A model generated the notes under the pieces. It ran no database searches and had not been told where the DNA came from. It was given only the letters and a program-made list of their open reading frames with translations. The position numbers were made by a program, and so were the translations under genes. Of a stretch of 64,000 nucleotides of DNA, positions 53,430 through 60,414 are shown piece after piece. The DNA comes from Porticoccus sp964395715 (GTDB lineage: Bacteria; Pseudomonadota; Gammaproteobacteria; Pseudomonadales; Porticoccaceae). The first letter of the stretch is position 1; every line of letters starts with the position of its first letter. Where the stretch lies: the NCBI GenBank assembly GCA_964395715.1, contig CAYNAU010000002.1:558001-622000 (forward strand), read 5' to 3'.

Positions 53430-53652
53430 CATCAAGGTCACCCGTGAAGGCGTAACAGAATCTCAGAAAGCGGCTCTGATTAAAGGAGTAACTAATCTGC
53501 TTGTTGAGGTACTCCAAAAATCTCCGGCAACCACGACGGTTGTTATCGATGAAGTCGAAATGGAGAACTGGGGTATTGGCGGTCTCCCCGTAGAGGAATA
53601 CAGACGCAAGAGGCCTACCTTGAGCAGTGATACTGAAAGCACAGATCAATGA
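53416..53652 (+). CDS. 4-oxalocrotonate tautomerase-family protein
   Basis: A 78-residue protein with the catalytic Pro1 after initiator methionine (MPYVNIKVTREGVTESQKAALIKGV) and the conserved TTVVIDEVEMENWGIGG segment. This is the small 4-OT family, which tautomerises or dehalogenates small unsaturated acids. ATG 53416 with AAAAGGAGA upstream is certain because Pro1 must follow it. It lies within the operon and overlaps the next gene by four bases. Confidence 0.9.
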   Translation: MPYVNIKVTREGVTESQKAALIKGVTNLLVEVLQKSPATTTVVIDEVEMENWGIGGLPVEEYRRKRPTLSSDTESTDQ

Positions 53653-54104
53653 GCAATGCGCCCTTCGGGATGAGTGTCGTCATGGTGGCCGCAGGAATTG
53701 GCATACCAATCATGGCGGCACTCAACAGCGGGCTAGGCGTCCGACTGGGTAATCCTGTGGCGGCTTCCAGCATCCTTCTGGGCGTGGCATTAATAGTCAG
53801 TCTAGTGTTCACGCTAAGCAGATCGCTTCCCGAGGCTAGCCTGTTCGTGGTCACACCACTTCATTATTTTATGGGCGGTATTTTCGTCGCTTCTTACATC
53901 CTATCCATTACTTGGATTGCACCAAAGATTGGCATTGGCAATGCGATTTTTTTAGTGCTTCTCGGCCAGATTGTTGCCTCTGCTCTGATCGACCACTTTG
54001 GATGGTTTGCCACGCCAGTATCTCCACTCTCAGCCCGTCGCGGACTCGGCATCGCACTTATGGTCATAGGAATATATTTAGCGCGCAAGCCACTGATAAC
54101 ATGA
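53649..54104 (+). CDS. YdcZ-type small DMT-superfamily transporter
   Basis: A 151-residue membrane protein with five hydrophobic helices and the DUF606/YdcZ pattern: GIPIMAALNSGLGVRLGNPVAASSILLGVA, PLHYFMGGIFVASYI and IFLVLLGQIVASALIDHFGWF. YdcZ proteins are half-size drug/metabolite transporters. As the last gene of the cassette operon it may export the detoxified product. It is followed by an attC site. Confidence 0.85.
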   Translation: MSNAPFGMSVVMVAAGIGIPIMAALNSGLGVRLGNPVAASSILLGVALIVSLVFTLSRSLPEASLFVVTPLHYFMGGIFVASYILSITWIAPKIGIGNAIFLVLLGQIVASALIDHFGWFATPVSPLSARRGLGIALMVIGIYLARKPLIT

Positions 54105-54167
54105 CCAACTGATCCTTGTCGGTTTTTTCGGCTGAAAGGGCCGATAGCGGCGGAGCGTGCACGGGCG

Positions 54168-54240
54168 ATTTAACGCCTCAAACAGGGGCGAGCGTCAGCG
54201 AGTCCCGGCCGAAGGCCCTTGCTGGTTTGATTTGTTAGGC
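54168..54240 (-). repeat. attC site 1
   Basis: ATTTAAC (54168) and GTTAGGC (54234-54240) enclose a hairpin-capable 73-base site. It ends the cassette whose gene stops at 54243 and forms the boundary with cassette 10. Its inner arm shares GCGAGCGTCAGCGAGTCC with attC 8. Confidence 0.85.
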
Positions 54241-54242
54241 TT

Positions 54243-54755
54243 TTATAGAACCGTTCCATTAAAATCATACTCCGAACTCTTGTACTTAATGGATTTAATA
54301 TCACAACCGTAAATTTCTCGTTTAAAAATAACCTCAAACTCTTCTAGCTCCCCAGCAGGAATTGGGAATTCGGACTGGTAAACCAAGAAGTACGATGTTT
54401 TATGACTAATACTACTGGTCATCTTGACAGAAAGCGGTTTAATGATTTCTTCGGAATTAGCACGCTGCAAGTAAAGATCATTTTGAGATAGCCGATCCTT
54501 ATTGTCATTTTCAATTTTAAAGTACAGGTCTACTTTCAAATTCTCATTAGAATGATCCCAGCGTTGATACCAGAAGGGAATTATATAATACGGCACAGAC
54601 CAACCAGATATCGATCTTTCCAGGGGGTTATACCACGTAACATCATTACAAGTAGCCGACTCTCTATCGGGAACGTGCGAAATTCCTTTTCCCACTGCAC
54701 ACCCTTGTAGGAGTAATAGCAAAGATGCAAAGGCTATGGAAAGAAGTCGATTCAT
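54243..54755 (-). CDS. Cassette lipoprotein, unknown function
   Basis: A 170-residue predicted lipoprotein: signal peptide with lipobox LLQGC (cysteine 19), then a soluble domain with alternating strands (LKVDLYFKIENDNK, SYFLVYQSEFPIPAGELEEFEVIFKR) that suggests a beta-rich fold. I do not recognise a family. It lies between attC 1 and attC 2 as a single-gene cassette with no promoter of its own in sight. Confidence 0.7.
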   Translation of the reverse strand: MNRLLSIAFASLLLLLQGCAVGKGISHVPDRESATCNDVTWYNPLERSISGWSVPYYIIPFWYQRWDHSNENLKVDLYFKIENDNKDRLSQNDLYLQRANSEEIIKPLSVKMTSSISHKTSYFLVYQSEFPIPAGELEEFEVIFKREIYGCDIKSIKYKSSEYDFNGTVL

Positions 54756-54760
54756 ATGAA

Positions 54761-54820
54761 GCCTAACGCCAAGCTAGGCGGCGCCGCTTGCGGCGTCCTT
54801 GCTTGAGCTTTTTGTTATAT
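54761..54820 (-). repeat. attC site 2
   Basis: GCCTAAC (54761) and GTTATAT (54814-54820; the right box departs from GTTRRRY at two positions) with inner GGCGCCGCTTGCGGCGTCC. Sixty bases. The coding end of the next cassette gene runs into it. Confidence 0.75.
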
Positions 54821-55205
54821 TTTTGTACGAGATAAAAGCTGTGGCTGATGCCACTAAGCCACCCAGGCCGTAATAAAGCATTTGCATTGGAGCAGGCGGA
54901 TATTTCGAGAACAAAACAGCCACGACCGAGATAGCCCCGACCGTGCCAGCCAATGAAACGCAGTAAATGTTGAATAACCGAAGCTTATGAAGGGCAAGTG
55001 AAAGTGGAAACCCAACAATGAATGTAGATGGGACAACAAAAATGCCAAGCAAGAAGAGCCAAGTACCAAACCAGCTAAGTGTGTAGTGGTGGGTGGTAAT
55101 ACCATCGGGCGTTGTGGTCGATGAGTACCCCCCTAGAATTGCAAGGATAATAGTCGTAAGTAGACCAGACACCAGCAGAGCTTTCAATATTGCTCGTTTA
55201 TCCAT
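54774..55205 (-). CDS. Cassette membrane protein, unknown function
   Basis: A 143-residue protein with four predicted helices (ALLVSGLLTTIILAILGG, WFGTWLFLLGIFVVPSTFIVG, YCVSLAGTVGAISVVAVLF, MLYYGLGGLVASATAFISY). The last residues (KDAASGAA) are encoded inside attC 2. No family recognised. Confidence 0.65.
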   Translation of the reverse strand: MDKRAILKALLVSGLLTTIILAILGGYSSTTTPDGITTHHYTLSWFGTWLFLLGIFVVPSTFIVGFPLSLALHKLRLFNIYCVSLAGTVGAISVVAVLFSKYPPAPMQMLYYGLGGLVASATAFISYKNITKSSSKDAASGAA

Positions 55206-55219
55206 GATGCTCTCTTAAA

Positions 55220-55282
55220 ATATAACGCTTGGCTATGGGGTGTAGCGAAGCGGAGTCCCATGCCATAAGCCACTTGTTAGGA
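55220..55282 (-). repeat. attC site 3
   Basis: ATATAAC (55220-55226) and GTTAGGA (55276-55282). Both boxes depart from the consensus at one position. Sixty-three bases with a GC-rich inner hairpin (GGCTATGGGGTGTAG/CCCATGCC). Confidence 0.75.
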
Positions 55283-55285
55283 ATT

Positions 55286-55816
55286 TTAAGTAGGCCAGAC
55301 AACTTCTCTGCCTTTCCAAAGTTTAAATTCGAAAATTATTACTTCGTTTTTGTCAGAGTTATCTGCATAGCTTAATGTGACTCTGATGTCCCCTTCTTCC
55401 CAGTATTTAGACAGATTTGTATTGTTTTGATCAAACAGCGGTAACCCAACGAAATTTGAGTTTCGCTCTTCATCAAAGTTATCCAGTGTGATTACTCTCT
55501 CGAAGGAAATTTCATCACTGTATGTGCCTTCAGCAGATTCAAGGATGATTTTTTTTAGATGAATTTCTGTTTCTAATGATGAATAAATTATCAGCCGTGA
55601 AGAAGGAGCTGAATAGGAGCGAGTCAGGGAATAAAAACGAGGGAAGAATTCATAATTGCCCTTTTTATAAATAACTTCGTTCCAGTAAGTTTCTTCTGTA
55701 GTTATTTCGGGGCCATGATTGCTTTCTTTGTATACGTACTTCTCTATCTCGGCAGTAGTGCATCCTATAAGAGATAGCAGTATGAAAATTGGCAGAATAA
55801 ACCGAAAGTTGAGCAT
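55286..55816 (-). CDS. Cassette lipoprotein, unknown function
   Basis: A 176-residue predicted lipoprotein: lipobox SLIGC (cysteine 19) after a hydrophobic signal, then a strand-rich acidic body (IIYSSLETEIHLKKIILES, DIRVTLSYADNSDKNEVIIFEFKLW). It is similar in size and layout to the lipoprotein in the cassette at 54243, but I see no clear sequence identity. No family recognised. Confidence 0.65.
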   Translation of the reverse strand: MLNFRFILPIFILLSLIGCTTAEIEKYVYKESNHGPEITTEETYWNEVIYKKGNYEFFPRFYSLTRSYSAPSSRLIIYSSLETEIHLKKIILESAEGTYSDEISFERVITLDNFDEERNSNFVGLPLFDQNNTNLSKYWEEGDIRVTLSYADNSDKNEVIIFEFKLWKGREVVWPT

Positions 55817-55822
55817 GCCTTC

Positions 55823-55870
55823 TCCTAACGCCTAAAGCAGCGGTTTATCCGCTGCCTTTTATTGTTAGCG
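55823..55870 (-). repeat. attC site 4 (short)
   Basis: TCCTAAC (55823-55829) and GTTAGCG (55864-55870) with inner CAGCGG-TTTAT-CCGCTG. At 48 bases it is shorter than the usual minimum of about 57, and both boxes depart from consensus. Confidence 0.65.
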
Positions 55871-55877
55871 GCTGCAT

Positions 55878-56402
55878 TCAAATTCTAAGCCCTTTGTAAT
55901 GGTAAATACGCTTGTATTTTAAAAAACAAATAAATATCGCTATTACAAAGAAAAAAGGGGAAACATACATCATTTCTCTATAGCTTTTTACAAAATCCTT
56001 ATAAGCAAGAAATTCCTGATCACCAATTAGCAACTCAGCGTTGTCAAAATACCAACCAAAACGTATCTTGGTTAAAGAAAATTCTTTTTGGTCGATATCA
56101 CGAATTCTTTTGGATAGAAGATTACAATCTTCAACCTTTGGGATTCTGACATCTATATGAGTACCGATATTTGAGTTTATTGTTAGGACTACCCTTCGTA
56201 TATGTTTTGCCTTTTCCTTGCGACATGAGAAACCATCAAAAGTCCCAGTACGAGTGTGGAGTAACGTACTTTTACCATCACCTGTCGTCTCAGGTAAAAG
56301 GAGAAGCAATGAAACATTTAAAGACAACTGAATGGCAAGGGCAAAAGTGAGGGCATATATAAGCCAAGCAGGCACTCTCTCAATAGTGAAAATTGGTTTC
56401 AT
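55878..56402 (-). CDS. Cassette two-helix membrane protein, unknown function
   Basis: A 174-residue protein with one helix near the N-terminus (LIYALTFALAIQLSLNVSLLLLL) and one near the C-terminus (YVSPFFFVIAIFICFLKY), enclosing a periplasmic domain of about 100 residues with two cysteines. No family recognised. The gene is AT-rich compared with the chromosomal backbone. Confidence 0.65.
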   Translation of the reverse strand: MKPIFTIERVPAWLIYALTFALAIQLSLNVSLLLLLPETTGDGKSTLLHTRTGTFDGFSCRKEKAKHIRRVVLTINSNIGTHIDVRIPKVEDCNLLSKRIRDIDQKEFSLTKIRFGWYFDNAELLIGDQEFLAYKDFVKSYREMMYVSPFFFVIAIFICFLKYKRIYHYKGLRI

Positions 56403-56406
56403 AGGC

Positions 56407-56479
56407 TGCTAACGCTTCAAGCAGGGGCGGTGAAACCGCGTAGCGGTTGCGGCGTCCCTGCTGCCTTGACTTGTTAGGT
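56407..56479 (-). repeat. attC site 5
   Basis: TGCTAAC (56407-56413) and GTTAGGT (56473-56479), 73 bases, with inner GCAGGGGCGGTGAAACCGC arm and its complement. The left box is imperfect. Confidence 0.8.
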
Positions 56480-56481
56480 GG

Positions 56482-56862
56482 CTAGACACGCTCGTAGGGC
56501 TTGCCGAACAATAAGTGTTTAACCACTCGCCACCACACCCGTACAAAAAATACCATTACGTAAACTGAAAACACCGCTGTTACCCAAACTAGTACTGTAA
56601 TTTCTAGCCATATGCTCAAACCAGCCAGACCAAACATAAGGCCAAACAGGATAGTCGTTTTGAACATATCTTTGGCATAGGGATTCTGTATATAAGTCCT
56701 GAACCTGGCGCAGAGATACTCGCTTACACTTGAAACGCCAGACTGAAGAGACTCTACTTCCAGACCAGATATTTCTGCGGGCGAGTTACACGCTGTACAG
56801 CTGTCACTGCCCGCCTGATTCGGTGAGCTACAAACACTACAAGTCCAGTCATAGTTCGGCAT
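56482..56862 (-). CDS. Cassette zinc-ribbon membrane protein
   Basis: A 126-residue protein starting MPNYDWTCSVCSSPNQAGSDSCTACNSP, a RanBP2-type zinc-ribbon (four cysteines in two CxxC-like pairs), followed by two transmembrane helices (TTILFGLMFGLAGLSIWLEI and VTAVFSVYVMVFFVRVWW). The ATG at 56862 is chosen because the ribbon then starts at the N-terminus; an earlier ATG lies in attC 6. Its role is unknown; such ribbons often sit in small membrane proteins. Confidence 0.7.
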   Translation of the reverse strand: MPNYDWTCSVCSSPNQAGSDSCTACNSPAEISGLEVESLQSGVSSVSEYLCARFRTYIQNPYAKDMFKTTILFGLMFGLAGLSIWLEITVLVWVTAVFSVYVMVFFVRVWWRVVKHLLFGKPYERV

Positions 56863-56868
56863 TTGGCC

Positions 56869-56961
56869 ACCTAACGCTCGGCTTTGGGGCGGATTTGAAG
56901 CTGCGCAGCAGCGGTAAGGCCGTCCCAGCCCCGAAGGGGTGATAACAGCCACTTGTTAGGC
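56869..56961 (-). repeat. attC site 6
   Basis: ACCTAAC (56869-56875) and GTTAGGC (56955-56961) are perfect core boxes around a 93-base imperfect palindrome with GGCGG and CCGTCC arms. Confidence 0.85.
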
Positions 56962-57225
56962 ACTAACATTGGGCTTGGAATAAACCGAAAAATAGTAAAT
57001 AAATGTAGGAATAAAGAAGAACAAAAGAGAGCCTAAAACATAGCTCCAATGTCTTTCTTTCCACATGGCCCAAAGCATTGAAACATAGTGAACTAGCAGT
57101 GCCATAGAACCGAGCCGGTAAATGCTTTCAAATACCAAAGACTCAGTTGCTAGCTCATCGGGCAGCAGTATAGCTACTGGGACAAACATCAGTGCAATAT
57201 AGGTCGAAATCGCAATTAGCTTCAT
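56956..57225 (-). CDS. Cassette three-helix membrane protein
   Basis: An 89-residue protein with three predicted helices (LIAISTYIALMFVPVAILL, LGSMALLVHYVSMLWAM, YVLGSLLFFFIPTFIYYFS). Its stop lies within attC 6. No family recognised. Confidence 0.65.
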   Translation of the reverse strand: MKLIAISTYIALMFVPVAILLPDELATESLVFESIYRLGSMALLVHYVSMLWAMWKERHWSYVLGSLLFFFIPTFIYYFSVYSKPNVSA

Positions 57226-57235
57226 TCTTGATGCT

Positions 57236-57322
57236 GCCTAACGCCCGCCGCACAGGCTGAAGTTGCGAAGCAACGGAAGTCCAGCGCAATTTATTGCGCG
57301 AGTGTGCCGGCGCTTGTTATAT
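57236..57322 (-). repeat. attC site 7
   Basis: GCCTAAC (57236-57242) and GTTATAT (57316-57322), 87 bases, with an inner hairpin including GCGCAATTTATTGCGCG. The right box is non-consensus as in attC 2. Confidence 0.78.
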
Positions 57323-57332
57323 GCACGTGCCA

Positions 57333-57785
57333 TTATTTTGGTGGTGCCGTTTTAATTGATAAAGCCATCGCCTCTTTGCGGACACCACCACAAAAGCTTT
57401 GTATTTGTTCTTTTGGAGCATTAGCCATGTCTTTGGGTACGGTTTGTTTTTGGCTTAAGTAGTACTCATGTGGGCGATTTATATAGCCCTTTAATTCTTC
57501 TGGTTTAATTGAACCATTGTAAGTAAATATTTCTGAGCCAACATTTTTTAGGTGCGCTTTAAGTTTGTCATTTTCATTGGCTGGTAAAGCTAAATTTTCT
57601 TGGCAGACATCTAGGTATAACTCTATAAGCTGTAACTCTACCTCTGCTTGCTTAGATAGCTTTACAAAATCACCTCTTGTGAAATCTTTATTACTAAGAA
57701 ATGTCTCCCAATAGGGAAGTACAGCTTCTTGAGCAAAACTAAAAGCACTTGTGAATAGTAATGCAAATGTTAAATATTTTTTCAA
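57333..57785 (-). CDS. Cassette secreted protein, unknown function
   Basis: A 150-residue protein with a Sec signal peptide (KKYLTFALLFTSAFSFA-QE) and a helical mature domain (KLSKQAEVELQLIELYLDVCQENLALPANENDKLKAHL). Two cysteines (QENLA-adjacent C and SFCGG) may form a disulfide. The start is TTG at 57785 behind AGGA. No family recognised. Confidence 0.65.
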   Translation of the reverse strand: MKKYLTFALLFTSAFSFAQEAVLPYWETFLSNKDFTRGDFVKLSKQAEVELQLIELYLDVCQENLALPANENDKLKAHLKNVGSEIFTYNGSIKPEELKGYINRPHEYYLSQKQTVPKDMANAPKEQIQSFCGGVRKEAMALSIKTAPPK

Positions 57786-57802
57786 AGCTCGTTTCCTAGT
57801 GC

Positions 57803-57892
57803 ATATAACGCCCCGCTAAACGGCGAGCGTCAGCGAGTCCGGTGGAGGCCACGTTCTTTGTGGCCGGAACGTATTTGAGCGGATTGTTAGCT
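57803..57892 (-). repeat. attC site 8
   Basis: ATATAAC (57803-57809) and GTTAGCT (57886-57892), 90 bases; the inner arm contains GCGAGCGTCAGCGAGTCC, also found in attC 1, and the hairpin GGCCACG-TTCTTTG-TGGCC. Confidence 0.82.
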
Positions 57893-58303
57893 GTGAATGA
57901 TGGCATCACGCTCAAGAACCCAACAACGTTCGTTATTTGTAAAACCAATGTGCTCATAATATGAATTGGCTGCCGGCGCGGCAATAAGGATTAACTTACA
58001 GCGAGGCCCAAGCTGTTGCTGGGTCAGTATTTGAAGTTGTTTGCCAACACCTAACTTTTGATAGTTTTTGGAAACAGCCAAATCAGACAAATAGCACGCA
58101 TAATGAAAGTCGGTCATACAGCGAGAAATACCAACCAATTTCTCCGAATCCCAGGCTGTGACTGTGAGATTACTATTTGAGATCATCCCCGCCATGCACT
58201 CATGATCTTGAATAGGACGGCGTTCGCCTAGCGTTGATTCCGCTAGTAACGATATAAATTGATCTGTGCTAATTGGATGATTAATTTTATATTCGATGCT
58301 CAT
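57887..58303 (-). CDS. Cassette GNAT-family N-acetyltransferase
   Basis: A 138-residue GNAT domain protein. Motif A is visible as LSDLAVSKNYQKLGVGKQL (acetyl-CoA pyrophosphate loop Q-x-x-G-x-G) and the C-terminal YEHIGFTNNERCWVLERD completes the fold. It acetylates an amine, but the substrate is unknown; GNATs are the commonest recognisable enzymes in integron cassettes, with roles from drug acetylation to toxin action. Its stop lies in attC 8. Confidence 0.85.
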   Translation of the reverse strand: MSIEYKINHPISTDQFISLLAESTLGERRPIQDHECMAGMISNSNLTVTAWDSEKLVGISRCMTDFHYACYLSDLAVSKNYQKLGVGKQLQILTQQQLGPRCKLILIAAPAANSYYEHIGFTNNERCWVLERDAIIHS

Positions 58304-58316
58304 AACTTCCTTGTAC

Positions 58317-58393
58317 AGCTAACGCCTAAAGCACGGGCGGCAAAACCAGAGCGAAGAGGCGGTTTTGACGTCCTGTGCCTTTACTTGTTAGCT
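58317..58393 (-). repeat. attC site 9
   Basis: AGCTAAC (58317-58323) and GTTAGCT (58387-58393) around 77 bases with CGGGCGGCAAAACC and GGTTTTGACGTCC arms. It is the attC of the cassette closest to attI. Confidence 0.82.
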
Positions 58394-58951
58394 GCTGCAC
58401 TTGACGAATACCATGGATTTAGACCAGGCCCCACTAGGATTAAAGTTCTTAATTAATGGCTCTTTGGTAGAGCCCGTAAATGCCCCCATGCTGTGTGCAA
58501 TCATGTAGTCGGGAAAATAGGACGGCGGTGGTGCTGAAATAAGGTATGTGCAAATTTCGCTTTTCCTTAGATCATTGCTATCAAGTGCGTCGATGCTAGA
58601 AAACAGCTCACTCCTCTTGGCCTCTGGTAGAGAGCCAAACTCTTTTGCGAAGAGTGCATTCAGCGCACCATGTGCGGTTTTGTCAGCTACCCTTTGTGTA
58701 TCAAAGTACGCATAGGCACTTGCTACCATGATGAGTTCTGCTGCTTCATTGTATTTGGACGACTCAGCGCAATCTTTTGCACCAGCAGCAATATCAGCTG
58801 CGGTGCTTTCTGGACCAACAGACGTGGAACTTACGCACGCAAGCGGATTAGTGGCCGCAAGATTACCTTTACTTTCGTAATTGGTGATTTGGGAATTATT
58901 TGCGCAACCAACCAAAAACATAAAACAAACAACTGTCAAAAATTTATTCAT
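58388..58951 (-). CDS. First-cassette lipoprotein, unknown function
   Basis: A 187-residue predicted lipoprotein: lipobox FLVGC (cysteine 16) and a mostly helical mature domain with four more cysteines (TNPLACVSS, AKDCAES, SEICTYL, FVKCSS) that could pair in the periplasm. It is the cassette nearest to attI, hence the most recently inserted by the usual model, and the best expressed from Pc. The 5' leader (TTAGCTGTACAAGGAA) is shared with the next cassette. No family recognised. Confidence 0.68.
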   Translation of the reverse strand: MNKFLTVVCFMFLVGCANNSQITNYESKGNLAATNPLACVSSTSVGPESTAADIAAGAKDCAESSKYNEAAELIMVASAYAYFDTQRVADKTAHGALNALFAKEFGSLPEAKRSELFSSIDALDSNDLRKSEICTYLISAPPPSYFPDYMIAHSMGAFTGSTKEPLIKNFNPSGAWSKSMVFVKCSS

Positions 58952-58971
58952 ATGCTCGATATTCCTTGTAC

Positions 58972-59040
58972 AGCTAACAGTAAATTCAAAAGCCTAAGGC
59001 TTTATAACACTTTGGCCTTATAACACAGAAACACTCAACG
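58972..59040 (-). repeat. attI recombination site region
   Basis: GTTAGCT read on the minus strand (58978-58972) is the attI/first-cassette crossover point, followed by the cassette leader. The 60 bases to its right carry two direct copies of TTATAACAC (59002-59010 and 59018-59026), which may be integrase-binding repeats as well as promoter elements. The exact right limit of attI cannot be seen. Confidence 0.6.
59001..59025 (-). promoter_or_regulatory. Candidate Pc: tandem extended -10 elements
   Basis: On the minus strand TGTTATAAG (59025-59017) and TGTTATAAA (59009-59001) each fit an extended -10 (TGnTATAAT, five of six). They lie 23-50 bases before the first cassette junction. No good -35 is seen, as is normal for extended -10 promoters. 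They could drive the cassette genes. Confidence 0.45.
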
Positions 59041-59240
59041 CCCTGATCAGGCTGAATGTCTTTAGTAGCAAGGGATTCAAGTGATTTTGATGGGGAATCA
59101 GCTGGGGACAAAACAAGCCACCTCCTGTGTTGAAAGACAAATCCTTTGGCCCATTGAATATAACTCACTCACCATAAAAATCAATGGGTTAGCAAAACAC
59201 CAAAGATGTTATAAAGACCGCGGCTTCTGAAAAAGGGAAT

Positions 59241-59269
59241 TTGACAGGCTTACCCTTCCCTATTACTGT
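59241..59269 (+). promoter_or_regulatory. intI promoter (Pint)
   Basis: TTGACA at 59241-59246, a 17-base spacer and -10 TACTGT at 59264-59269, which coincides with the left half of the LexA box. The RBS AGGGG follows at about 59286. Confidence 0.65.
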
Positions 59270-59283
59270 TTATACGTACAGTA
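59264..59283 (+). promoter_or_regulatory. LexA box of intI
   Basis: TACTGTTTATACGTACAGTA: perfect CTGT-N8-ACAG with matching flanks; the palindrome even extends to ATTACTGT...ACAGTAAT (59262-59285). It overlaps the intI -10, so LexA would block integrase until SOS induction, as shown for other integrons. Confidence 0.92.
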
Positions 59284-59298
59284 ATAGGGGTTTTATTC

Positions 59299-60288
59299 AT
59301 GGATGATATTAGACACACAATTCCTGCACAGCCTGTCCGGTTCCTTGATCAGCTACGTCTCAGCATCCGTCAGGCCGGGTTATCGTATCGCACTGAACAA
59401 ACCTATATTCATTGGGTTAAGCGTTATATTTATTTCCATGAAAAACGTCACCCCAAAGATTTGGGTCAGGCTGCTGTAGAGCAGTTTCTTAGCCACCTGG
59501 CTGTCAATAGGTCATGCTCCGCTGGAACTCAGCGAATCGCATTAAATGCACTGATATTTCTTTATAAGCGCTTCATGGGGTTGGATATGGCTCTCCTCGA
59601 ATTCCAACCTGCCAAGGTGCATCGGCGCTTACCTGTTGTTTACAGCAGGGAGGAAGTGACCGCGATTATCAACCAACTGAAAGGAACACCAAGACTCATG
59701 ATTGAACTGCTTTACGGTTCTGGATTGAGAAGTGCGGAATTGTTATCGCTGCGGGTTAAAGATGTAGATTTTGGGAGTTGCAACATTATTGTCCGAAGCG
59801 GAAAAGGTGATAAAGACAGATCCACTATGCTTCCGCAACGTTTGATACCGCAATTGAAACTTCAGATAACTAAGGTGCAACAACTTCATGCACAGGATAT
59901 TGCCGATGGGTACGGTGACGTTTATCTTCCCGATGCATTAGCGAGAAAATACCCAAGCGCGGCTAAAGAAACTGCATGGCAGTACCTGTTTCCCTCCACC
60001 AAGATCGGGCGTGATCCACGTTCGGGTGATCTGAGGCGTCATCATCTACACCCCACAGCACTAACCAAACACATACGCAAGGCGGTGCGAGACGCCGGGA
60101 TGAACAAGCCTGCAAGAGCACATAGTTTTAGACACAGCTTCGCGACTCATTTACTGGAGTCGGGCTACGATTTACGCACAATTCAGGAGTTACTGGGACA
60201 CTCAGACATTTCAACCACTGAGATCTATACGCATGTGGTTAATCGTGGGGGCAAGGGTGTTCTCAGCCCGATTGATCGATTAGCCTGA
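59299..60288 (+). CDS. intI: IntI, integron integrase
   Basis: A 329-residue tyrosine recombinase. Catalytic residues: R144 (GSGLRSAELLSL), H275 and R278 (AHSFRHSFATHLLESG), H301 (GHSDI) and Y310 (TTEIYTHV). The integron-specific insert before the second arginine, residues about 215-255 (KYPSAAKETAWQYLFPS, RRHHLHPTALTKHIR), identifies IntI rather than a generic XerC/D. It recognises attI and folded attC hairpins. It is divergent from the cassettes and SOS-controlled by the LexA box. Length and motifs are intact, so the gene is likely active. Confidence 0.97.
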   Translation: MDDIRHTIPAQPVRFLDQLRLSIRQAGLSYRTEQTYIHWVKRYIYFHEKRHPKDLGQAAVEQFLSHLAVNRSCSAGTQRIALNALIFLYKRFMGLDMALLEFQPAKVHRRLPVVYSREEVTAIINQLKGTPRLMIELLYGSGLRSAELLSLRVKDVDFGSCNIIVRSGKGDKDRSTMLPQRLIPQLKLQITKVQQLHAQDIADGYGDVYLPDALARKYPSAAKETAWQYLFPSTKIGRDPRSGDLRRHHLHPTALTKHIRKAVRDAGMNKPARAHSFRHSFATHLLESGYDLRTIQELLGHSDISTTEIYTHVVNRGGKGVLSPIDRLA

Positions 60289-60414
60289 TCGGGTCAGACA
60301 GTACAGTTATACATAGCACTTGGATGGCTCATGGACTCCATGACCATAATCTTATAGCCACCTTATATAGCGTGTTTCCATAAGTCTCACAGAGCATCCC
60401 TCAACCCAGCAATT

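Larger units (their letters stand above)
51747..60288 (-). mobile_element. Chromosomal integron: integrase plus ten-cassette array
   Basis: The integrase gene (59299-60288) is at the right; to its left follow nine one-gene cassettes and one multigene cassette, each ended by an attC-like site with paired RYYYAAC and GTTRRRY-type ends. The nine genes run leftward, away from intI, as in all integrons. The base composition of the array is AT-richer than the ribosomal and acetate regions. The strand given is the reading direction of the cassettes. The array ends about 100 bases from tRNA-Leu. Confidence 0.88.

Noticed and set aside
58986..59168. A 60-codon minus-strand frame in the attI region
   Set aside because: It lies across the candidate Pc and attI, with no RBS; integrons do not carry a gene there.
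51747..60288. attC repeats as a CRISPR array
   Set aside because: The repeats are 48-93 bases, imperfect palindromes, spaced 300-600 bases apart with genes between; no cas genes.
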